64,000 nucleotides of DNA, from NCBI RefSeq assembly GCF_000952685.1, contig NZ_JYHV01000011.1, forward strand, positions 186,001 through 250,000, read 5' to 3'. The translations under genes were made by a program, and so were the position numbers. Position 1 is the stretch's first letter; every line of letters begins with the position of its first letter. Under the pieces are notes generated by a model that saw only the letters and a list, made by a program, of their open reading frames with translations, was not told where the DNA came from and did not search any database. Shown here piece by piece: positions 18,367 to 26,365 of the stretch. The DNA comes from Stutzerimonas stutzeri. Lineage in GTDB: Bacteria > Pseudomonadota > Gammaproteobacteria > Pseudomonadales > Pseudomonadaceae.

Positions 18367-19743
18367 TCAGCGCACGCCGGAATTGCGCAGCGCAGCCGGG
18401 GTGTACTGATTGGAGTTGGCTTCGTAGTTGTAAACGTACGGATTCTTCTCCTCGTTCTTCATGCCCATCACCAGATAGCGACCGGAAACCAGGTCATACA
18501 GGGTTTCCATCGAATACAGCGGTACCTGCACGTTGAAGAAATATTGTGCATGAGCCTCGGCGACGCGCCATAGGGTGTTACGGCCGTCGTAGTGGTCGAT
18601 CACCGCGGCCTGCCAGGTATCCTCGTCGATGAAGAAGTGGCGCTTGGCGTAGATGTGCCGCTCGCCGTTCTTCAATGTCGCTTCGACTTCCCACACGCGG
18701 TGTAGCTCGTAGCGGGTCAGGTCCTGATTGATGTGGCCAGCCTGGATGATGTCGTCATATTTTAGCTTCGGTGAGTCCAGGCGGTAGGAGTTGTAGGGAA
18801 TGTACATCTCCTTCTTGCCCACCAGTTTCCAGTCGTAGCGGTCCGGTGCACCGTTGAACATGTCCAGGTTGTCGGCGGTACGCAGGCCATCGGCCGCGGT
18901 GCCGGGACCGTCATAGGCAACCTGTGGGGCACGACGCACACGGCGCTGGCCGGCGTTATAGATCCAGGCCATGCGGGGTTCTTTCACCTGGTCCAGGGTC
19001 TCGTGCACCAGCAGGACGTTGCCGGCCAGTCGCGACGGCTCGGTGACTTGCTGCTTGAAGTAGAAGAGGACGTTGCCGTGCTTCTCTGGGTTGTAGTCGC
19101 GCAAGGTGTCGGTATAGACCACTTCGTCGACGAACTTGACCAGGTTGTAGCTGCCATTCACCTGAGGCGTAGCCTGCGCCACCACGCGACGGGCCGAGCC
19201 GCCACGGTAGCGGGTGATATGGTTCCAGGCCACTTCCAGGCCATTCTGAGGAATCGGGAAGGCGATTGCGGTATCGAAGCCTTCCAGGCCGTTGCCGCCG
19301 CGGACCAGTTTGGTATGGGTCGCGTTCTTCTTCGCCGCGTCGTAGATTCGTTGCGGTACTGCAGCACTACGGTGGGTTTCGAAAACAGGCAGGCGATAGG
19401 TGTCGGGGTAGCGCTTGAGCATGGCGATCTGGCCAGGGCTCAGGTTGTCTTTGTATTGCTCGACGTTTTGCGCCGTGATGGTGAACTTCGGCTTGTCGTT
19501 CGGGTACGGATCGCCGACGAAGCCATCGGCGCTGACGGCTGCGGCATCCTGTGGCAAACCTCCCGTCCACGCCGGAATAGTGCCAGCGGCGTTGCCGGCT
19601 TTCTCTGCTCCGGTGGGCGTCAGGCTGTCACCCAGCTTGGCGGCCTCGGATTCGGATACCTCCGCCATGGCTCCACTTGCCAGCAGGGCGCTGGCCAGCA
19701 AAGAGACTGTGAGGGCCCCCGTCTTTAACATGTTCTTATTCAT
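18367..19743 (-). CDS. DUF1329 domain periplasmic or outer-membrane protein
   Basis: A 458-residue exported protein; signal peptide with cleavage likely after AMA (residue 27). DUF1329 proteins have a LolA/LolB-like open barrel and are conserved in gamma-proteobacteria, often beside DUF1302 proteins; they are associated with outer-membrane or hydrophobic-ligand functions. Characteristic stretches are IPAWTGGL, ITRYRGGSARR, AGQRRVRRAPQVAYD and YDWKLVGKKEMYIPYN. ATG 19743 has AGGA eight bases upstream. Unlike many homologues, no DUF1302 gene is adjacent; it forms a single unit with its own terminator. Confidence 0.87.
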   Translation of the reverse strand: MNKNMLKTGALTVSLLASALLASGAMAEVSESEAAKLGDSLTPTGAEKAGNAAGTIPAWTGGLPQDAAAVSADGFVGDPYPNDKPKFTITAQNVEQYKDNLSPGQIAMLKRYPDTYRLPVFETHRSAAVPQRIYDAAKKNATHTKLVRGGNGLEGFDTAIAFPIPQNGLEVAWNHITRYRGGSARRVVAQATPQVNGSYNLVKFVDEVVYTDTLRDYNPEKHGNVLFYFKQQVTEPSRLAGNVLLVHETLDQVKEPRMAWIYNAGQRRVRRAPQVAYDGPGTAADGLRTADNLDMFNGAPDRYDWKLVGKKEMYIPYNSYRLDSPKLKYDDIIQAGHINQDLTRYELHRVWEVEATLKNGERHIYAKRHFFIDEDTWQAAVIDHYDGRNTLWRVAEAHAQYFFNVQVPLYSMETLYDLVSGRYLVMGMKNEEKNPYVYNYEANSNQYTPAALRNSGVR

Positions 19744-20171
19744 TGTTAGTCCTGTTGATCTTGGGTAACTGATTCCCTGCGAGGGGTACCGTAAGCGCGG
19801 CGTTCGCAGGTAGCGACCTCCACAACGTAGTGGCGGACCTTGTGGTCCGGTAAGTGGCGTCAGGGACGCAGCGACTTACAAGTTGCCGTTCGCTCGACTC
19901 CGTGGCAGTCCCGCCTGCTTGCTCAATTCAGGCGCACGCTCTATTCCGGTTGTCCGAGACGAGATGAGGGTGGAGCTGAGGAGGACTATAAGTCAACAAT
20001 CGAGACGGGGCCTATCTGCATAAATGGCGCAAATACCCGGCAAATTGCCATCTGTCGGTTGCGTTTCGCTTTGTCGGAAATGGCTGAACCGGCGGTTGCG
20101 CTTCGGTAGACTCCGCAGCCGCATTGGCACTCGATACCGGGCCAGCATTTTTTGTGTTCGTGGAGGTTCGG
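19744..20171. other. Divergent intergenic region
   Basis: 428 bases between the DUF1329 gene (minus) and a small membrane-protein gene (plus). A perfect 6-bp hairpin with a TTGT loop lies at 19834-19849. I see no coding frame with a ribosome-binding site and cannot assign promoters with confidence. Confidence 0.4.
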
Positions 20172-20450
20172 TTGTTACTGAATATCGACTTTTCGGGGCT
20201 ATCCAGCCTCGCCACCGTGCTCAATTCGATGGCGTTACTGATCGCGCTCAGCGGTGGCTGGTTGTTGCTGGCGACACGTTGGCGTCAGCAGCTCGCGGCC
20301 AATTCCGCGCCGCTCGCCAGCGTCAGCCCATCGACCGCCAGGCCGATCGGGGCAGCGCGAACCCAGCGCATCGATTCTTTTTTCTATGGCTTCGGCTTCA
20401 GCAGCCTGGCACTGGCCTGGCTGCTTTCTGAGCTCGCCCGGCTGACATAG
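20172..20450 (+). CDS. Small hypothetical membrane protein (92 residues)
   Basis: Predicted start is TTG 20172, five bases after a GGAGG site; the frame is open slightly further upstream. The protein has one transmembrane helix at about residues 12-32 (LNSMALLIALSGGWLLLATR) and a second near the C-terminus (FFYGFGFSSLALAWLLSELA), separated by a Ser/Pro-rich polar linker. Such a two-helix hairpin architecture gives no function. No homologous family recognised. It is convergent with the acyltransferase gene. Confidence 0.55.
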   Translation: MLLNIDFSGLSSLATVLNSMALLIALSGGWLLLATRWRQQLAANSAPLASVSPSTARPIGAARTQRIDSFFYGFGFSSLALAWLLSELARLT

Positions 20451-20475
20451 TCACCCGCCGGGTCGCTCTTGGCGA

Positions 20476-21639
20476 TCAGAGGCTCAAGCCTGCCTTCAGC
20501 CTGTGCTGATTACGTACCGGAGTGGCGTACTGCTGGATCAGGTAAGGCTGTTGCACGCTGGGACATGCGGCCAGGCGCTTGCTCCATTCAGCCTCGGCAC
20601 GCGCGATTTCTTCGCGACTGAACAGTTCGCCGAGCTCGGGTATCGATAGCTCCGTATCGCGTCCGTCCCAGATCTGGTACGCCAGATAATTTACCGGGAA
20701 CAGGCGGTAGTCGCAGAGAATCTGCTGGTCGATGGCGAGCGCCAGTTGCTTGGCATCGCTCGGGACGTCGGTGATCGGTGTGCCGAAGCTGACGTGCACG
20801 CGGCCTTTGTAGCCGGTGATACCCAAGGCAATGCTGGTGTCATCCTCTCCCGGTGCCTTGGTGTAGGTGCCGGTGGTGGCGCGGATGTAAAGCTCGCGAG
20901 CCTTGGCCTGATCGCAGGGGTCGTACTCGTAGCTGATCGAGACCGGGGTGGGACGCAGGGCGGCCATGGCTTCGGCAAAAGGTTCGTCCTTGCGGCTCAT
21001 ATGCAGCATTTTCAGTATTGCCGAGTCGGTGCGATCGTCACCATCCTTGGCGCGACCTTCGGCTTGCGCAATCCAGATCGATTCGCCGTCGTTGAGGATC
21101 GAGTGGTTGATGTAGGCGGAGAGCACCTGGTAAGCCGCGAGCTTCTCGCGTCGACCGGTCACCGAGCGGCGCACGATGAAGCTCTTGTTCAGCCGCATCA
21201 GGTCGCTGACGAAGGGGCGTTGCAGCAGGTTATCGCCGATGGCGATGCGCGGTGTGCGCATCTTGGCTTGGAATACCGCGTAATTGACGAAGGCCGGATC
21301 CATCACGATGTCTCGGTGGTTGGCCAGAAATAGATAGGCGCAGCCGGGCTGGATTTTTTCAAGCCCGGAATAAGTGATGCCATCCGTGGCTCGTTCGATG
21401 GTGCGTTCGAGATACATCTCGATCCGCGCCTGCAGCGTGTCGACCGAATGGATGCTGGCGAACTCGCGCCGCAGGCGTTGCGCTATAAGGGGTTTCAGCA
21501 ACCAGCCCATCGGGCCGGCCAGCCGCGGAAAGCGGAAGTGCGCCAGAATATCGAGGAACTCTCGGTCGGCGAACAGTCGCGCCATCACGGCAGGGACTTC
21601 AGCGTCGGCGTAGGGTCGGATGGCTTCGAATTCGTCCAT
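20476..21639 (-). CDS. PlsC-domain acyltransferase
   Basis: A 387-residue member of the 1-acyl-glycerol-3-phosphate acyltransferase superfamily, likely acting on lysophospholipid or another membrane-lipid acceptor. The block LFLANHRDIVMDPAF (about residues 135-149) corresponds to the catalytic His-Asp motif, but the spacing seen is H-x5-D rather than the usual H-x4-D. NKSFIVRRSV and WIAQAEGRAKDGDD correspond to the glycerol-phosphate binding blocks. Start choice is between two adjacent ATGs (21642, 21639); the second has better spacing from AGAGAG. Longer than ordinary PlsC. Confidence 0.8.
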   Translation of the reverse strand: MDEFEAIRPYADAEVPAVMARLFADREFLDILAHFRFPRLAGPMGWLLKPLIAQRLRREFASIHSVDTLQARIEMYLERTIERATDGITYSGLEKIQPGCAYLFLANHRDIVMDPAFVNYAVFQAKMRTPRIAIGDNLLQRPFVSDLMRLNKSFIVRRSVTGRREKLAAYQVLSAYINHSILNDGESIWIAQAEGRAKDGDDRTDSAILKMLHMSRKDEPFAEAMAALRPTPVSISYEYDPCDQAKARELYIRATTGTYTKAPGEDDTSIALGITGYKGRVHVSFGTPITDVPSDAKQLALAIDQQILCDYRLFPVNYLAYQIWDGRDTELSIPELGELFSREEIARAEAEWSKRLAACPSVQQPYLIQQYATPVRNQHRLKAGLSL

Positions 21640-21890
21640 CATGCTCTCTGTAAGGGAAACAACTGAATGACCCCACTCATGTTGGGTCGAAATTAGGTCT
21701 GTTGGTGTTTCGGTGCGGTCTCGGCGCAAGCGCTGAGCAGGACGCGAGTCGTCCGGTTTGTTCATTCGCAACGGGCGGCGAGTTACACCGCTATGCTCCA
21801 AGCAGGGCCGCCCTTCGGGAGGCAACGCGACGGGCGCATTCTCAACAGACTGGACGGCGATTATAGCGGCAAGTCAGGCAGGAGACGCTG

Positions 21891-22073
21891 ATGCTGGAAT
21901 CACAGGACTACCAATGCCCCTATTGTGGCGAAGCAGTGGACGCGCTGCTTGACCTGAGTGGTGGGGACCAGCGTTACATCGAGGATTGTCCGGTCTGTTG
22001 CCGGCCGATCATTTTCGATCTACGGACCGACGGTACCGACTGGCAACTCGATGTGCTGCGGGAGGATGAATAG
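21891..22073 (+). CDS. CPXCG-motif cysteine-rich small protein
   Basis: A 60-residue protein with two cysteine pairs: CPYCG (residues 9-13) and CPVCC (33-37), a typical zinc-ribbon arrangement of the CPXCG family. The remainder is acidic. ATG 21891 follows AGGAGACGCTG. The stop codon is immediately followed by the GTG of the DUF2007 gene, and this pairing is common in pseudomonads, which suggests linked functions. Molecular role unknown; a zinc-binding accessory protein is an inference. Confidence 0.85.
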   Translation: MLESQDYQCPYCGEAVDALLDLSGGDQRYIEDCPVCCRPIIFDLRTDGTDWQLDVLREDE

Positions 22074-22334
22074 GTGCAGCGCGTTTACGAGCCGCGCGAC
22101 CTGCTCGAGGCCGAGATGCTGCGCGGCATGTTGATCGCCGAGGGCATCGAGGTGTTTCTGAGCGGGCGGCACCTGATCGGTGCGATGGGCGAATTGCCGG
22201 CTGCCGGTCTGCTCGGGTTGATGGTCGACGATGAGCAGGCCGAGCGCGCGCGACGGCTGATCGCTGAGTACAATGGCGCCGAGCCGCTGCCGGGTGACGA
22301 GCCGGAAAGCTATCCGGGCGAGCTCATCTGCTGA
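22074..22334 (+). CDS. DUF2007 (putative prokaryotic signal-transducing) protein
   Basis: An 86-residue protein. DUF2007 members have a GlnB-like alpha-beta fold; the pattern DLLEAEMLRGMLIAEGIEVFLSG followed by LPAAGLLGLMVDDEQAERARRLI matches well. Start is GTG 22074, directly abutting the previous stop, with GAGGATGAATAG providing a plausible ribosome-binding site inside the upstream gene. Function is not established; the family often accompanies CPXCG zinc-ribbon proteins. Confidence 0.82.
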   Translation: MQRVYEPRDLLEAEMLRGMLIAEGIEVFLSGRHLIGAMGELPAAGLLGLMVDDEQAERARRLIAEYNGAEPLPGDEPESYPGELIC

Positions 22335-22409
22335 TACTGGCCGAATCAATGGCCACAGCCGTGCCCTGAGGCCGGCGCCGTCGATCTTTCTCCTACGAGT
22401 TCCGTTTCC

Positions 22410-23030
22410 ATGTGTGGCCGCTATGCGCTGTTTCGCTGGAGCCCGGCCTTTGCCGCGCTGCCTGGTTTTCCCGCCGATCAACAACCGCACTGGAGCCTGT
22501 CGCCCGGTGCGTCGGTCTTGCTGCTGCGGCAGATCGACGACGTGCTGCAACTCGACAGTGTGCGGTGGGGGCTAACCCCGGCCTGGTTGACCGATTTCAC
22601 CCGGACGCCAGCGCAGGCGCGGGCAGAAACCTTGGCCGAGCAGCCGATGTTTCGTGACGCCTATCGCCTGCGCCGGGGTGTGCTGCCCGCCAACGGCTTT
22701 TACGAATGGCGCGGCACCGCTCGCAAACGGCCCTACTGGATGACTGGAGAAGATTCGCTGCTGTATTTCGCAGCCATCTGGGAGGCCTATCCGGTGCACG
22801 GGCATACCTACCTCAGCGCGGCTGTGGTGACGCTGCCCGCAGCAAATCAGCGGCGGCCATTGATGCTGGATCAGGCTGCGATGGCCGCCTGGCTCGATCC
22901 GCAGAGCTCGCCTGAGGCGCTGCAGTCCCTGCTGGCCGCACCGCAGCCGGCGCTACGCGAGCGCCCCCTGGCGACCTTGGTCAATGACCCCAAACTGGAT
23001 GCTCCAGAATGCCTGACACCGGTGAACTAG
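22410..23030 (+). CDS. HMCES/YedK (SRAP) family protein with altered active site
   Basis: SRAP-domain proteins form a thiazolidine crosslink with abasic sites in single-stranded DNA. The 206-residue protein begins MCGRYALF, so the nucleophilic C2 is present after Met removal, and the catalytic Glu is present in NGFYEW (E99). Two other highly conserved positions differ: the usual NARAET reads QARAET (Q69), and the usual H-x-R-x-P reads NQRRP (N146). It is also shorter than E. coli YedK (222 residues). Either a divergent but active member or one with changed chemistry. Confidence 0.85.
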   Translation: MCGRYALFRWSPAFAALPGFPADQQPHWSLSPGASVLLLRQIDDVLQLDSVRWGLTPAWLTDFTRTPAQARAETLAEQPMFRDAYRLRRGVLPANGFYEWRGTARKRPYWMTGEDSLLYFAAIWEAYPVHGHTYLSAAVVTLPAANQRRPLMLDQAAMAAWLDPQSSPEALQSLLAAPQPALRERPLATLVNDPKLDAPECLTPVN

Positions 23031-23107
23031 CCGCAAGCCAAGCAGGCCGGTTGCTCGGCCGCCGGGCTCGCTCTAGCATACGGCGCAGAATCAACGGGAG
23101 ACGCGAC

Positions 23108-23917
23108 ATGCTCAAGCGGCATCCATTAGCTCTTTTTCTGGCGACCTCCGTGCTCGTCGGTTGTCAGGCCGTCAATACCACCAGTGGCGGTGCGGTCGGG
23201 GTCGATCGCAAACAGTACATGTTCAGCATGTTGTCGACCGAACAGGTCAATCAGATGTATGCCCAGTCCTACCAGCAGACCCTGAGCGAGGCGTCGAAGA
23301 AGGGCATGCTGGAAAAAAACAGCGCCATCAGCAAACGCGTCAATGCCATCGCTCAACGGCTGATCGCCGAAGTACCGGCCTTTCGCCCGGACGCGGCGCA
23401 ATGGGACTGGGACGTCAACGTCATCGACAGTCCGGAACTGAACGCCAACTGCGGCCCGGGCGGCAAGATCATTTTCTATACGGGGCTAATCGAAAAGCTG
23501 AAGCTGACCGACGACGAGATCGCTGCGGTGATGGGCCATGAAATCGCCCACGCGCTGCGCGAACACGGCCGCGAGGCGATGTCCAAGGCTTACGGCGTGC
23601 AGATGGCTACACAGATCGGTTCGGCGTTCGGGGTTGGCGATGGCAGTCTGCAGCTCGCCAACATGGGCGTTGAATACCTGATGACGTTGCCTAATAGCCG
23701 CAGTAACGAAAACGAGGCCGACCTGATTGGATTGGAGTTGGCGGCGCGCGCGGGCTACAACCCGAATGCGGCGGTCAGCCTGTGGCAGAAGATGGCCGCC
23801 GCCGGTGGCTCGGCCCCGCCGGAATTCCTCAGCACGCACCCGTCTTCGAGCAGCCGCACGCAGGCGCTGCAACAGAACATTCCGAAGGTCATGCCGCTGT
23901 ACCAGCAGCGACGCTGA
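23108..23917 (+). CDS. M48-family metalloprotease, lipoprotein
   Basis: A 269-residue lipoprotein with lipobox LVGC (C19), so probably periplasmic and attached to outer or inner membrane, as with E. coli LoiP/YggG. Zinc site HEIAH (H144, E145, H148) and the downstream SNENEAD glutamate are present. The conserved GPGGKIIFYTGLI precedes the active site, and FLSTHPSSSSR is the usual terminal motif. ATG 23108 follows GGGAGACGCGAC; the frame is open to 23009, overlapping the upstream gene. Role likely in envelope protein quality control. Confidence 0.9.
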   Translation: MLKRHPLALFLATSVLVGCQAVNTTSGGAVGVDRKQYMFSMLSTEQVNQMYAQSYQQTLSEASKKGMLEKNSAISKRVNAIAQRLIAEVPAFRPDAAQWDWDVNVIDSPELNANCGPGGKIIFYTGLIEKLKLTDDEIAAVMGHEIAHALREHGREAMSKAYGVQMATQIGSAFGVGDGSLQLANMGVEYLMTLPNSRSNENEADLIGLELAARAGYNPNAAVSLWQKMAAAGGSAPPEFLSTHPSSSSRTQALQQNIPKVMPLYQQRR

Positions 23918-23941
23918 GGCCGGCAGCTGTCATCGCCCGGA

Positions 23942-24385
23942 TCAGGTCGGTGGCAGCGTTACCGGGATGGGGCTGTCCATGCCCAGTTGTTTACGCGCGC
24001 TTTCGAGGTCGAACAGCGTGTTGATTTCCTCGATGTCGCCTCCGGGGTTGAGCGTCCAGATCGACATGGCGGCGACGGTGAGAATCTTGCCGCTCGGCGC
24101 GAGGCCGAACACCGGTTTTTCCAGCGTACCGAATAGGGTGCTTGAGGTGACTACGCGATTGCCTTCGCTGAGGCATTCATCCACCACTACTTCGAGGTCC
24201 GGGAGCGCCTGGCGGATCTCGCGCACGATCAGACCGAAACCGGCACTGTTGACCGGTTGTGCGATGAACGAGCTCCTGTAACTGAAGTAACGACTCTGCA
24301 GTTGTTCGGCCAGTGCCAGACGACCTTTACTCCAGCTCAGGTCGATATGCTGCTGCACCCTCCGTTTTCGTTCCTCCGGTGACAT
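23942..24385 (-). CDS. SnoaL-like / ester cyclase family protein
   Basis: A 147-residue cone-fold (NTF2-like) protein starting MSPEERKRRV. The pattern of an initial helix, LIVREIRQALPDLEVVVDECL, GNRVVTSSTLFGT and a terminal IWTLNPGGDIEEIN strand matches SnoaL-like polyketide cyclases and ester cyclases. In bacteria most such proteins have no assigned substrate. ATG 24385 has GGGAG nine bases upstream. Convergent with the M48 gene and separated by 24 bases. Confidence 0.72.
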   Translation of the reverse strand: MSPEERKRRVQQHIDLSWSKGRLALAEQLQSRYFSYRSSFIAQPVNSAGFGLIVREIRQALPDLEVVVDECLSEGNRVVTSSTLFGTLEKPVFGLAPSGKILTVAAMSIWTLNPGGDIEEINTLFDLESARKQLGMDSPIPVTLPPT

Positions 24386-24469
24386 GCCGCTTGCTCCCCT
24401 CAAGTGCCGCCAGAATGCGGTGAAGACCCACTCTAACAGCACCGGCGACATGGCAATTTGCGCTGCGTA

Positions 24470-25057
24470 TCAGACTGGAAGCGTGCCGCTCAAGGTCAGG
24501 GCCTGATAGACGGCATACAGCGCCAACGCGGCGAAGCCAGCGGCGGCAACACGGCGAATCAGGGTAAGGGGCATGCGATCGGCTGCGAAATTTCCAGCCA
24601 GTACCACCGGTACGTTGGCGATCAGCATGCCCAGGGTGGTGCCGATGATTACCAAGACGAAATTGGGGTATTGCGCAGCGAGCATGACGGTTGCGATCTG
24701 GGTTTTGTCACCCATCTCCGCCAGAAAGAACGCGATGAGGGTGGCAGCGAAGGGACCGAAGCGCCGACCGCGCGAGGCTTCGTCTTCCTCCAGTTTGTCC
24801 GGTACTAGCGTCCACAGCGCCACGGCGGCAAAGGAGGCGGCGAGAATCCAGCTGAGAATGGTCGGAGAGACCAGCGATGAAACCCAGTTGCCGACGGCTC
24901 CGGCTGCGGCATGGTTGGCCAGCGTGGCGACGACGATACCCCAGATGATCGGCAGCGGGCGCCGATAGCGGGCCGCCAGCAGCAGGGCGAGCAGTTGCGT
25001 CTTGTCGCCGATCTCGGCCAGAGCAACGATCAGGGTTGGGATGTAGAACGATTCCAA
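24470..25057 (-). CDS. GDT1/TMEM165 family manganese exporter
   Basis: A 195-residue inner-membrane transporter with two repeats of three helices, each carrying the signature E-x-G-D-K-T (AEIGDKTQLLALLLAARY near residue 13 and AEMGDKTQIATVMLAAQY near 122). Bacterial members export Mn2+ (or handle Ca2+/H+ exchange). The likely start is a TTG codon at about 25057, downstream of AAGGAAG; the frame is open to 25105. A riboswitch-type leader lies upstream, fitting Mn-dependent control. Start position may be off by a codon. Confidence 0.85.
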   Translation of the reverse strand: MESFYIPTLIVALAEIGDKTQLLALLLAARYRRPLPIIWGIVVATLANHAAAGAVGNWVSSLVSPTILSWILAASFAAVALWTLVPDKLEEDEASRGRRFGPFAATLIAFFLAEMGDKTQIATVMLAAQYPNFVLVIIGTTLGMLIANVPVVLAGNFAADRMPLTLIRRVAAAGFAALALYAVYQALTLSGTLPV

Positions 25058-25093
25058 GCGAACTTCCTTGCGGGGGCGGGTCGACGAAATCAC

Positions 25094-25140
25094 CATGACA
25101 CGCACCGCCTGCCCGCCCCGGGTCAGGTGTACGTGTCATG
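25094..25140 (-). promoter_or_regulatory. Inverted repeat in the GDT1 leader
   Basis: Perfect 9-bp arms CATGACACG (25094-25102) and CGTGTCATG (25132-25140), with an inner CACC/GGTG extension, placed between the riboswitch and the start codon. No T-run follows, so it may be part of a translation-type expression platform. Confidence 0.55.
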
Positions 25141-25185
25141 GGTCTTGTCAAACCAGGCGAGGCTGCGTGAACAGGCCGCGCGGGT

Positions 25186-25268
25186 CGCATGCGCCATGGT
25201 CTGTGGACCAAGTGTGTTGACGCATGCCAGGCGAGCAGGGCGCTCGCCGGAGACTACTCCCCCAGGAC
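25186..25268 (-). ncRNA. yybP-ykoY-type manganese riboswitch
   Basis: On the minus strand, GGGGGAGTAG (25263-25254) is followed by a perfect 7-bp hairpin (25242-25248 with 25230-25236), then by a second stem (25221-25227 with 25187-25193) enclosing GTCAACACACTT (25221-25210). The GGGGAGUAG and GUCAACAYACU elements in this order are the hallmarks of the yybP-ykoY Mn2+-sensing aptamer, as in E. coli alx and mntP leaders. It lies about 130 bases upstream of a manganese-transporter family gene, as expected. Boundaries are approximate. Confidence 0.85.
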
Positions 25269-25309
25269 GGGCGCGAGTTTGCCCAAGCGCGGCGTGTAGT
25301 GCAAGTCGA

Positions 25310-26308
25310 TCAGGCGCGCTGTGCACGGTAGATGCGGAAGCCCTCCGCATTGCTCAGCGTCTCGCAATGGCCCAGATGGGCCTCGATCAGTGGCGGATAC
25401 TTGAGGAAGGCATTGGCTACCAGGCGCAACTCGCCGTTGGGTCGCAGATGACTGGCGGCACGTTGCAGCAGTGTTTCGCTGGCGGCGTAGTGGGTATGCA
25501 CGCCCTGATGGAACGGCGGATTGCTGATGATCGCAGCGCAGTCGTCTGGCGCCGCGTCAATGCCATCGCCGGCAATGACCTGGGCCTGTAACTGGTTGGC
25601 TGCCAGCGTCATGCGGCTGCTCTGGACGGCGAACGCATCGACGTCCAGCAACACCACCTCGCTTTGCGGATAACGTCTCTTCAGCGACGCACCGATGACG
25701 CCTGCACCGCAGCCGAAATCCAGCAGCCGGCCGGTAGGCAGATCGTCGAGCCGTTCCAGCAGCAGAGCGGTGCCACGATCGAGTCGGCCATGGCTGAACA
25801 CGCCGGGCAGGCTGACGACCTGCAGCGGGCCGTCAGCCAGGTCGAGTTCGAAGCGCTGTGCAAGGGTTTCCAACTCGGGCGCCGGCGGACTGTTCGCTAT
25901 CTTGACCTGCCACAATTGGCAATGGCGGGCGCTGTCGAGCTTGCGAGCCTCGCCGAACGGCGACAGCTGTCTGGCGGCGCGCTCGACGCCTGCGCGCTTT
26001 TCTCCGACCAGATACAGCAAACGTCCCGGTAACCGCGCCGCCAACGCGTTCAGCAAGTAATCGGTCAGCTCACGTGACTTGGGCAGAAACAGCACGGCAG
26101 CGTCGAACGCGGCCGATGGGGGCTCGACACCGAATGTGCAGCGCCCGGCGAAGCGAGTCTGCAGCCACTGCTGTTCGCCTGCGTGCCAGCTCCAGCCGAT
26201 GGCTCCGGGCAGCTGGCCGAGCAGGTCGTCGGCCGGCAGCCCGGCAAGCAACAGCTCGCCGCTGAAGAGTTCGGCCTGACGCAGCAGTACTTCGCTTCGG
26301 GGGTCCAT
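25310..26308 (-). CDS. rsmC: 16S rRNA m2G1207 methyltransferase
   Basis: RsmC methylates N2 of G1207 in 16S rRNA of the 30S subunit using SAM. The 332-residue protein has two methyltransferase-like halves; the C-terminal one is catalytic, with [15 protein letters not shown] (about residues 200-214) binding SAM and NPPFHQG (about 262-268) as the N2-guanine motif IV. ATG 26308 follows GGAGGCATC; the frame opens five codons upstream. It is transcribed 57 bases after hprA, same strand. Adjacent hprA and rsmC resemble the P. aeruginosa PA4626-4627 region. Confidence 0.9.
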   Translation of the reverse strand: MDPRSEVLLRQAELFSGELLLAGLPADDLLGQLPGAIGWSWHAGEQQWLQTRFAGRCTFGVEPPSAAFDAAVLFLPKSRELTDYLLNALAARLPGRLLYLVGEKRAGVERAARQLSPFGEARKLDSARHCQLWQVKIANSPPAPELETLAQRFELDLADGPLQVVSLPGVFSHGRLDRGTALLLERLDDLPTGRLLDFGCGAGVIGASLKRRYPQSEVVLLDVDAFAVQSSRMTLAANQLQAQVIAGDGIDAAPDDCAAIISNPPFHQGVHTHYAASETLLQRAASHLRPNGELRLVANAFLKYPPLIEAHLGHCETLSNAEGFRIYRAQRA

Positions 26309-26365
26309 GATGCCTCCGGACAAAAGCTGGCGAGCTTAGCAGTCTTGTCCCTGGCAGCAGAAGCG

